Assembly (NCBI GenBank): GCA_018714685.1
Contig: DVNC01000044.1
Coordinates: 1-15,459 of the forward strand
Direction of reading: 5' to 3'
Origin: Scatocola faecipullorum
GTDB taxonomy: Bacteria > Pseudomonadota > Alphaproteobacteria > RF32 > CAG-239
DNA length: 15,459 nt
The position numbers and the translations under genes were made by a program. Shown here piece after piece: positions 1 to 5,227 of this stretch; the first letter of the stretch is position 1; each line of letters starts with the position of its first letter. Under the pieces are notes generated by a model. That model was not told the DNA's origin, made no database searches, and saw nothing but the letters and a program-made list of their open reading frames with translations.

Positions 1-60
1 CCCGATCAAGTCGGGTAATGACAGTAAGGAAAGCAAATCGGGTAATGACTGTAAATGGAA
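1..60. repeat. Palindromic interspersed repeat, one full and one partial copy
   Basis: Positions 1-15 form a small hairpin (CCCGA, loop TCAAG, TCGGG) followed by TAATGAC. The right half, TCGGGTAATGAC at 11-22, is repeated at 38-49 and both copies continue with a similar GTAA...GGAA tail, so this is a short tandem of period 27. The same hairpin with the same loop recurs at 4568-4593, and in the opposite orientation (loop CTTGA) at 4461-4487, 4661-4682 and 4709-4735. It is a REP-like dispersed element that may extend left of the window. Confidence 0.7.
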
Positions 61-98
61 GCCGCCATTGCAAAAAGCCGAACGGCAAAATAAAACGC

Positions 99-977
99 TC
101 AGTCCTGCCGGCCGAACCCCGGCTTCATATACTTGAACGGATACATCATACTGTCGGCCGCCGCACGCCGGCGCGCCTCAACTCCGGCATACAGAGCCGT
201 CCGCAGGGAATCTTTGTGCTTTTCAAAAGCAGCCCGCAGTTCGCCTTCCCGTGCCGTCATCAAATAAGCCGCCGCCCGGTTGGTTTCCTCCCGCAGCAAA
301 CGTGCCTGCCGCAGCGATTCCGCCATCCGCAGCCGCCGGAAGTCCTTTTCAAATTCCTTTGTCGGATAAGCCGACCGACGCTGCATTTTCTTTAAAACTC
401 CCATTTTGGTTTTAATCAGGCTGCTTTTAAACAAAACCTCGCGCCGCAGTTCATCATCGCTTTTGCGCCATAAATCTCCGTTTTCCCCGTAACGGCTGCA
501 TTTGTAAATTTCCAAACAAAGCCAACCGTAATATTCCCGGTTGGTTTTTAAAAAAGCCTCGCTGTAAACCGTATCCTGTCCGGCCGCCAACTCATTCTTG
601 CGGCACTCAATTTGCCGAAAGCCGGGAAGTTTCGCCTTATTTTGCCTTTGTGCCAGCCAGCGTTCCCCTGCTGCCCGCACCGTATCCGCCGTCAGGCTGT
701 CCAAACGATAAGCTGCAAATTTTGCCGAGTCGGGATTTTTAAACGGCAAAACGTCAATAGCCGCCAAATCGGCTGTTTTTACGCCCTCCGGCGTATATTC
801 ATCCATTCGGAAAGGCTTTTGAGTCAAATTTTGGGGATTTTCCTTAATCTGCCGCCGGGTCAGCTGCTGCCATTTGGCCTCGTTGAACCGATAGCCCGCA
901 CCAAAGGCCGCAACCAGCCCCAAACCGATGACCGCCCGTTTCAAACAAGGGCTTCTGAGTTTACGTAATTTCTGCAT
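99..977 (-). CDS. Unrecognised single-pass membrane protein
   Basis: This is a 292-aa protein I do not recognise. A short basic N-terminus (MQKLRKLRSPCLKR) precedes one hydrophobic segment at about residues 14-29, so it is probably anchored in the inner membrane with the rest in one compartment. The remainder is hydrophilic, very rich in Arg, Lys, Glu and Ala and probably helical, especially the last 110 residues; a few cysteines lie mid-protein (CRK, WLCLEIYKCSRYG). I chose the ATG at 977 over an in-frame TTG at 998 because GGCGGAACGG lies just upstream. A good sigma70-type promoter sits 40-70 nt upstream. It appears monocistronic, and its 3' end abuts the palindromic repeat cluster. No catalytic motif is visible, so I assign no function. 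Confidence 0.65.
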   Translation of the reverse strand: MQKLRKLRSPCLKRAVIGLGLVAAFGAGYRFNEAKWQQLTRRQIKENPQNLTQKPFRMDEYTPEGVKTADLAAIDVLPFKNPDSAKFAAYRLDSLTADTVRAAGERWLAQRQNKAKLPGFRQIECRKNELAAGQDTVYSEAFLKTNREYYGWLCLEIYKCSRYGENGDLWRKSDDELRREVLFKSSLIKTKMGVLKKMQRRSAYPTKEFEKDFRRLRMAESLRQARLLREETNRAAAYLMTAREGELRAAFEKHKDSLRTALYAGVEARRRAAADSMMYPFKYMKPGFGRQD

Positions 978-1185
978 TTTTCCGTTCCGCCGTAACAAAT
1001 TTTATCACTTGCCGCCACTATAATTCCGTTTCATCACGGATTCAACTTATTTTGTCATCTTTTTGACAAATTTTTATTTTTTCCTCGGCCTCCCGGCGCA
1101 AAAACCTGATTCAGCCGCCACTTTCAGAGATTCCAAGGCCTTGAACAACGTTCACGCTGCTCACCCGATCAGACTCCTTTATCCT
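978..1185. other. Gene-free region upstream of the minus-strand gene
   Basis: It contains the minus-strand promoter at 1017-1045, a 7-bp inverted repeat TTTGTCA (1051-1057) / TGACAAA (1064-1070) and a 10-bp palindrome CAAGGCCTTG (1134-1143). The open frame across 1063-1266 starts with TTG, lacks a ribosome binding site and has no protein-like features. The inverted repeat lies just beyond the -35 of the minus-strand promoter and could be a regulator site, but nothing identifies the regulator. Confidence 0.5.
1017..1045 (-). promoter_or_regulatory. Sigma70-type promoter for the 292-aa membrane protein
   Basis: On the minus strand there is a -35 TTGAAT (plus-strand 1040-1045), a 17-nt spacer and a -10 TATAGT (plus-strand 1017-1022). 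Transcription would start near 1010, giving a leader of about 33 nt that includes the ribosome binding site before the ATG at 977. Confidence 0.6.
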
Positions 1186-1218
1186 GCTTATTTTCAAGCG
1201 CTTATGGCTTATTTTCAA
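1186..1218 (+). repeat. 12-bp direct repeat spaced 21 bp (possible operator pair)
   Basis: GCTTATTTTCAA occurs at 1186-1197 and again at 1207-1218. The 21-bp centre-to-centre distance is two helical turns, and the pair lies just upstream of the conserved promoter element at 1227-1304. That is the geometry of tandem activator or repressor sites on one DNA face. Chance repetition in AT-rich DNA is possible. Confidence 0.4.
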
Positions 1219-1226
1219 AGTTTTTT

Positions 1227-1304
1227 GCACGAATTTTATTGTTTGTTAAGCAATTTTGTGATATAGTGATAATTGACAAAATAAGCATTATATTCTATTA
1301 CATT
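1227..1304 (+). promoter_or_regulatory. Conserved upstream element / putative promoter of the 623-aa lipoprotein gene
   Basis: This stretch aligns along its whole length with 4973-5052 upstream of the second lipoprotein gene. Shared blocks in order are GCAC, TTTTATTGT, CAA, TGT.ATATA, GACAAAATA, CATTAT, TC and TACA.TG. Here it contains a -35-like TTGACA (1273-1278) with TATTAC (1296-1301) 17 nt downstream. Conservation at two loci in otherwise divergent non-coding DNA is the main evidence. The exact -10 is uncertain, because the second copy has TCGACA and no good hexamer at the same spacing. Confidence 0.6.
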
Positions 1305-1517
1305 GAAAATTATTCTCCGAGAATGAAAAAACAAACATAATTGAAAGCTGTAAAAGGGTTTTTAATTTAATGTTTTGCTGATTCTTAAAAATTCTCAATG
1401 TACTGGAAAAAATATCTTGGTTCTCAGTTACGACTGCCCAGAGCCTAATTTTTCACCCGCTTACAGCAAATTTGCGGGAAACAACAAAGTAAAAAATAAA
1501 TAAAAAAAATCAACAAT
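1305..1517 (+). other. Long AT-rich 5' leader of the lipoprotein gene
   Basis: About 210 nt separate the conserved element from the start codon. The block AAAGGG at about 1350 is also found in the second lipoprotein leader. A CCCGC...GCGGG stem brackets an AT-rich loop near 1458-1480. The last 25 nt are almost entirely A and T with no Shine-Dalgarno match before the ATG at 1518. No known riboswitch is recognised. Confidence 0.4.
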
Positions 1518-3389
1518 ATGAAAAATTTAAAAAACTTTGCAGCTGCAGCCATCATGATGGTTCTCTGCGCCGCCTTGAGTGTTCTGACTTCTTGCTCCGG
1601 TTCTGATATGGACATGGACGAACGTCAAGAACCTATTAAACCCGAAGTAAGCACAAAAGTGGACGATACTTATATCAACCACAACTGGGCTGAAAAGGAA
1701 AACACGTTTGTGGACGAAGCAACTTCGGTTACTAAGTACACAGACCTCGGCCAGCAGAAATCTTTCGAGATTGAGCTGCCGGCTACAATCAACTGGACAG
1801 TTGAAGAGGTACTCCGTGCATCTAAGACTTTCGACGCCACAGAGGTAACTCTTGGTGAAGAAGTTGAAGACATTGTTGATGAGAAGTCGCTCCGCGATAC
1901 TCTCGTCTTCAGCCACGACAGAGTTATCACTGAAAAGTTTGCCGAGACTTCAATTGAGATGAACACGCGCTGGTTAAACGGCCATGTATTCATCGCAGGC
2001 GAAAAATCTCAGCTTGCTTATGTCAGCATTGACTCTGTAAAAGCAATGCCGGAGCAAACAATTGTGAAGTTCATCGAAATGGCCGACGAAGCCAATAAGA
2101 TTGAACGCGATTCTTTCTATATGCCCCACAAGGCATACTACACGGAATATTCAATCCGTGGAAAGAAAAACATCGTGAAAGACTTCACAGTTGCCGGAAC
2201 TTTCTTGTTCAAACAGGAAAGTGAGGAGCCGGAAGAACCGGGAAAAGAAACAATCGAAGACGCTGAATATGTAAATCGTTGGTTTGACATGGACGAGAAG
2301 AAGTCTTACATGACTTTGAATTGCACATGGAATAACGGTGAAAAAGAACAGTTAACTTTCTGGGTTTCTATGCCTTTTGGTTGGGAATTCCCGAAAGAAT
2401 GGTCTAAGAACGTCTCTACCGAAGGTCCGTCAAAGTTTGTCAGCCTTGTTCAGGATGCAAATCCGAGCATGACTGAATTTACTGAAGTTAAGAATACGAA
2501 CGAAACAAACGGTATGGAACACGGTATCGTGTACCGCCGCAAAATTTCGTCAAAAACTAACTTCAAATTCACAGATTTCGACGAAATCTTAAGTTCTTTC
2601 CATCACGAATCTTACATCAAGATTAATGGCAAGGACTTCCAGTTCTTGAGCCCGAGCGAGTCTATCGCACAAGGCGTTCACGCTCAGAATACGACTGCAA
2701 ACGGTAACATCTCAACCGAGAAAAATACCGTTAAGGCAGAAATCACTTTCAACCAGCAGCTCTTCCACGCTTCTGGCATTGTGAACATTCTCCGTGAAGT
2801 AAAACAAGAACCGGTTGACCCTACCCCGGACCCTGATCCAGATCCTACTCCTGACCCGGAACCTGAAAACCCGACACCCGACAATGAAACTATTCCCAGC
2901 GAATGGGGAGAAATCACCGGCGTTGTTGGTGTAACTCGTATTGTGGAAACTATCGGTAACAACGACTACTGGCACACTTGTCTGACTCTTCGGACAACTA
3001 AAGGCCAAATCCGCGTTATCGACAAGAACTGGAAAACCGTTACCAACGCGTTCATGAGCTTTGACCAGATCTACGATGACAATCGTATGACCTCCGGAGC
3101 TTATCGCAACGGTACAGTTTACCCCGCAATGGTTACAATCGACGGCAATGGTTGGGTGTACACCGCTGAAACTAAGACAGGGATCAACTTTGCAGTCAAT
3201 ATGACTGACCAGCGTGCTGTTACCGGTGGAATCAAAAACTTCACCAAAGACAACACCGCAAAGCCGACCCCGTTGGTACAGTACAACAGCGAATTCAAAA
3301 CAGTGAACGGTAAAAAGATTCTGACCGTGACCTGCTACAATGTAGATGATAAAGTGACTGACATTTTCACCATCAACTGCATTCTCTAA
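1518..3389 (+). CDS. Large acidic surface-type lipoprotein with Pro-Asp linker
   Basis: This 623-aa predicted lipoprotein has a basic N-terminus, a hydrophobic core and lipobox LTSC with the lipidated Cys at residue 26, followed by SGSDMDMDE. The acidic tail after Cys resembles the Bacteroidota lipoprotein export signal, which suggests surface display; this is inference. Residues about 40-430 are beta-rich with no recognised domain. Residues 431-458 form a Pro-Asp-Glu repeat linker (PTPDPDPDPTPDPEPENP). Residues 459-580 form a C-terminal domain clearly shared with residues 1193-1315 of the 1349-aa lipoprotein: WG..GV.G.T, YDDNR, TIDGNGW, DQRA and GIKNFT. The A-rich start region lacks a Shine-Dalgarno. 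The gene is probably co-transcribed with the beta-barrel gene 73 nt downstream. It could act as an adhesin or binding protein; no catalytic motif is seen. Confidence 0.8.
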   Translation: MKNLKNFAAAAIMMVLCAALSVLTSCSGSDMDMDERQEPIKPEVSTKVDDTYINHNWAEKENTFVDEATSVTKYTDLGQQKSFEIELPATINWTVEEVLRASKTFDATEVTLGEEVEDIVDEKSLRDTLVFSHDRVITEKFAETSIEMNTRWLNGHVFIAGEKSQLAYVSIDSVKAMPEQTIVKFIEMADEANKIERDSFYMPHKAYYTEYSIRGKKNIVKDFTVAGTFLFKQESEEPEEPGKETIEDAEYVNRWFDMDEKKSYMTLNCTWNNGEKEQLTFWVSMPFGWEFPKEWSKNVSTEGPSKFVSLVQDANPSMTEFTEVKNTNETNGMEHGIVYRRKISSKTNFKFTDFDEILSSFHHESYIKINGKDFQFLSPSESIAQGVHAQNTTANGNISTEKNTVKAEITFNQQLFHASGIVNILREVKQEPVDPTPDPDPDPTPDPEPENPTPDNETIPSEWGEITGVVGVTRIVETIGNNDYWHTCLTLRTTKGQIRVIDKNWKTVTNAFMSFDQIYDDNRMTSGAYRNGTVYPAMVTIDGNGWVYTAETKTGINFAVNMTDQRAVTGGIKNFTKDNTAKPTPLVQYNSEFKTVNGKKILTVTCYNVDDKVTDIFTINCIL

Positions 3390-3421
3390 AGAATCAAAAA
3401 AACAAACAAATTAAATAACCC

Positions 3422-3447
3422 GTCCCGGCCCCCTAAAAAGCCGGGAC
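3422..3447 (+). promoter_or_regulatory. Intercistronic hairpin before the 260-aa barrel gene
   Basis: GTCCCGGC (3422-3429) and GCCGGGAC (3440-3447) form a perfect 8-bp GC-rich stem around a 10-nt loop, ending 15 nt before the ATG at 3463. No T-tract follows, so it is not a standard intrinsic terminator. It may stabilise the 3' end of the lipoprotein message or affect translation of the barrel gene. Confidence 0.6.
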
Positions 3448-3462
3448 ACAATACTTACAATT

Positions 3463-4245
3463 ATGACAACTTCAGTTAAAAATATCGTTGTAGCAGCTAT
3501 CGCAGCTGTTTTCTCATTCGTTTTCGGCGTTAACAATGCTAGCGCCCAGTCATTAACCCAGAGCGAACTCGATAGCTTGAATGTTCTTAATTTAAGAACA
3601 ATACAAGCATCTATCTCAGATAAGACCCATAAAGACTTCAAATGGGTATCTGAGGGCCAGAAAACTTCAAATAAAATTGAAGTAACTAACCGTACCGGTA
3701 TCTTAATTGGTGCTGAAGGCGGTTATAATTTCAATCACGGCTATGAAGCCGGTTTGAAGATCGGATATCAGGGAGCTTTTGGATTAAGACAATTCGCTCC
3801 CGAAGCCGCTGCTTATGCAGGTCAGGTAAAAGTTGACGGACAAAGCTACACAACATATGGCGTGGAAGCTCGTGCTAACTTTGAATTCGGTAGCGATGCT
3901 ATCAAATTCTTTGCAGGCCCAACCGTTGGTTATAAGTATTTTACAGTCGATACGGGCGTTATGTTCGACGACGAGCAAAGAAACCATAACCAACATTCCA
4001 ACGCCTTTACAGTAGGCGTAAATGGAGGTCTGAAAATAAAAATCGGACACACCACAAAGAGACCGACTGTTTCTTTGTATGGAAAAGACGGACAAAAACA
4101 TGCTAAAAAAGCATACACCGTTAAAAATCCGATTTACCTGACTATTTCCGGTTCTTACCGCGCTTATAACGTGGATAAACCGGGAAATGTTACGGTGAAA
4201 GTTCAGGAAACAGGCATCAAAGCTTCCCTGACTTTCCTGTTCTAA
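3463..4245 (+). CDS. Outer-membrane beta-barrel protein, 260 aa
   Basis: The N-terminus is a type I signal peptide with a long hydrophobic stretch (residues 8-24) and a probable AsnAlaSerAla cleavage site before Gln29. About 40 hydrophilic residues follow, then alternating aromatic/glycine beta strands (for example GILIGAEGGYNFNHGYEAGL, YGVEARANFEFG, FFAGPTVGYKYF, IYLTISGSYRAY). The last strand, ASLTFLF, ends in Phe, the usual C-terminal signal for BamA-dependent insertion. The length suits an 8- to 10-strand barrel. There is no Shine-Dalgarno before the ATG; a hairpin sits directly upstream. It follows the 623-aa lipoprotein gene in the same direction with a terminator after it, so the two probably form a small operon and may work together at the cell surface. 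No specific family is recognised. Confidence 0.75.
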   Translation: MTTSVKNIVVAAIAAVFSFVFGVNNASAQSLTQSELDSLNVLNLRTIQASISDKTHKDFKWVSEGQKTSNKIEVTNRTGILIGAEGGYNFNHGYEAGLKIGYQGAFGLRQFAPEAAAYAGQVKVDGQSYTTYGVEARANFEFGSDAIKFFAGPTVGYKYFTVDTGVMFDDEQRNHNQHSNAFTVGVNGGLKIKIGHTTKRPTVSLYGKDGQKHAKKAYTVKNPIYLTISGSYRAYNVDKPGNVTVKVQETGIKASLTFLF

Positions 4246-4289
4246 AAGTCAGAAATTTTTAACTTATTATTCTATCTCGAGATATACAG

Positions 4290-4322
4290 CGGCGGGGGCT
4301 TAGGCTCCCGTCGTTCCTTTTT
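4290..4322 (+). terminator. Intrinsic terminator of the lipoprotein-barrel operon
   Basis: A 10-bp stem (4290-4299 with 4304-4313, two G-T wobbles) closes a TTAG loop and is followed by TTCCTTTTT. It lies 45 nt after the barrel stop codon. Confidence 0.75.
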
Positions 4323-4367
4323 AAATCTTCCCCGTCGTTTTCCCCTTTGTTGCCATTCTTCACCCTC

Positions 4368-4487
4368 CCTGTCATTATCTGCCCGTTCTATTACGTCCCA
4401 ATCATTATCTACCCTTTCTCTCCTGTTCCTGTTACTATTCGCCTGTTCCGCTCTGTTCCCGTCATTATCCGGCTTGACCGGATAATC
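4368..4487 (+). repeat. Degenerate 30-bp tandem array, four units
   Basis: Units at 4368-4397, 4398-4427, 4428-4457 and 4458-4487 each begin with a variant of CCCGTCATTATC. The fourth unit is the palindromic repeat itself (ATTATCCGG, loop CTTGA, CCGGATAAT). Units three and four recur at 4628-4687, exactly 200 bp downstream, with the palindrome core identical. The array may have arisen by tandem duplication and decay of the palindromic element. Confidence 0.65.
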
Positions 4488-4525
4488 TATGCCACAGAGT
4501 ATCATCTTATCTGCCGCCTATTACC
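4461..4525 (+). repeat. Palindromic repeat, long copy A
   Basis: A perfect 9-bp inverted repeat (ATTATCCGG 4464-4472, CCGGATAAT 4478-4486) surrounds the loop CTTGA and is followed by a tail starting TATGCCACAGAGTATCATC. The whole 65 nt recurs at 4709-4773 with about three differences. Confidence 0.8.
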
Positions 4526-4567
4526 TCATCCACCGAATACAGCTTAATCAGAGCAGCTTCAATTTGG

Positions 4568-4593
4568 ATTGCCCGATCAAGTCGGGCAATGAC
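4568..4593 (-). repeat. Palindromic repeat, inverted copy
   Basis: ATTGCCCGA (4568-4576) and TCGGGCAAT (4582-4590) pair around loop TCAAG, the complement of the CTTGA loop of the other copies, followed by GAC. It therefore belongs to the same family in reverse orientation. The same sequence is at 1-22. Confidence 0.75.
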
Positions 4594-4627
4594 AATAAAT
4601 AGAAGCAATCACAGCCTGCACTCCTTC

Positions 4628-4687
4628 TCTGTTATTATTCGCCCGTCCTGCTCTGTTCCCGTCATTATCCGGCTTGACCGGGGCACC
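4628..4687 (+). repeat. Partial duplication of the 30-bp array with truncated palindrome
   Basis: Corresponds to units three and four of the 4368-4487 array. The palindrome begins identically (GTCATTATCCGGCTTGACCG) but its right arm is broken after CCGG. Confidence 0.7.
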
Positions 4688-4708
4688 TTCAAAACATAAA
4701 TAAAAACT

Positions 4709-4773
4709 GTCATTATCCGGCTTGACCGGATAATCCATGCCACAGAGTATCATCTTATCTGCCGTCTATTGCC
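4709..4773 (+). repeat. Palindromic repeat, long copy C
   Basis: Near-identical to 4461-4525, including the intact 9-bp arms (4712-4720, 4726-4734) and the tail CATGCCACAGAGTATCATC. Confidence 0.8.
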
Positions 4774-4779
4774 TTCCCC

Positions 4780-4843
4780 GCCGGGCATTGACTCACCAGC
4801 CGGGTATGCCTCACTCGCCGGGTGTGGCGATACCGGATAATCC
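4780..4843 (+). repeat. GCCGGG-headed tandem with a palindrome remnant
   Basis: GCCGGG starts at 4780, 4799 and 4817 (periods 19 and 18), with related following bases (CATTGACTCAC, TATGCCTCAC). It ends in ACCGGATAATCC at 4832-4843, which matches the right half of the palindromic repeat. It is probably a decayed member of the same repeat family. Confidence 0.45.
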
Positions 4844-4972
4844 ACTCCTCCCGCCGCAGCCTCTCCCGTTTCCCCTGAGACATTTGTCTTGATTTTGTCA
4901 AACATTAACAGAATAAATTCCGCAAAATCCGATTGTTACAATTTCGTTAAAATTATAAATATCGCCTTTTTC

Positions 4973-5052
4973 GCACAAGTTTTTATTGTAATTTGCCCAA
5001 ATCTGTAATATACTAAAAATCGACAAAATATACATTATGTCATCGTACAATG
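4973..5052 (+). promoter_or_regulatory. Conserved upstream element / putative promoter of the 1349-aa lipoprotein gene
   Basis: Paralogous to 1227-1304: GCAC, TTTTATTGT, CAA, CTGTAATATA, CGACAAAATA, CATTAT and TACAATG align in order. A consensus TATAAT follows at 5058-5063 but has no good -35 at standard spacing. The distance to the start codon (about 180 nt) resembles that in the other locus, so both genes would have long leaders. Confidence 0.6.
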
Positions 5053-5227
5053 TTGTATATAATTAGGAAGGTAAAATAAAAGGGTGAAAACTTATATTTT
5101 ATTTATTGGTCCGACTCACGATAGTTTCTGAACCGCAAATTCGGAAACCCTGCACTCTTGGCCCGCAAAGCCGAGTGTCTTTTCATTTTAAAAACAAATA
5201 ATAATAACAAATAAAATCCTTTTAAAA
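5053..5227 (+). promoter_or_regulatory. Structured 5' leader of the 1349-aa lipoprotein gene
   Basis: A hairpin at 5153-5177 (CACTC, two-nt bulge, GGC, 7-nt loop, GCC, GAGTG) is followed by the T-rich TCTTTTCATTTT, so it could act as an attenuator. A smaller CCG...CGG stem lies at 5133-5144. The bases just before ATG 5228 are A/T-rich with no Shine-Dalgarno. Structure is read by eye; no known riboswitch is recognised. Confidence 0.4.

Larger units (their letters stand above)
4323..4972. other. Repeat-rich non-coding block
   Basis: No credible gene is present. The block carries a degenerate 30-bp tandem array, three direct and one inverted copy of a palindromic repeat, a partial duplication of the array 200 bp downstream, and a GCCGGG tandem. 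Short open frames on both strands (4272-4505 minus, 4347-4547 plus) are by-products of the 30-bp period and show a 10-residue repeat in translation; neither has a ribosome binding site. Confidence 0.7.

Noticed and set aside
71..95. GCCGAACGGC flanked by A runs as a minus-strand terminator for the 292-aa gene
   Set aside because: The stem is only 3-4 bp with a tiny loop, too weak to support.
18..968. Plus-strand frames of 125 and 118 codons across the 292-aa gene
   Set aside because: The minus-strand gene has a promoter, ribosome binding site and membrane helix; the plus-strand frames have none.
1063..1266. 67-codon open frame on the plus strand
   Set aside because: TTG start with no ribosome binding site, and it overlaps the 12-bp repeats and the conserved promoter element. 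TTGACA at 1063 has no matching -10.
4272..4547. Open frames on both strands (77 and 66 codons) with 10-residue repeats
   Set aside because: They follow from the 30-bp tandem period, which is a multiple of three; one runs through the terminator, and neither has a start signal.
4461..4773. Repeat cluster as a CRISPR array
   Set aside because: Copies are few, occur in both orientations, have irregular spacing and no unique equal-length spacers, and no cas genes are present.
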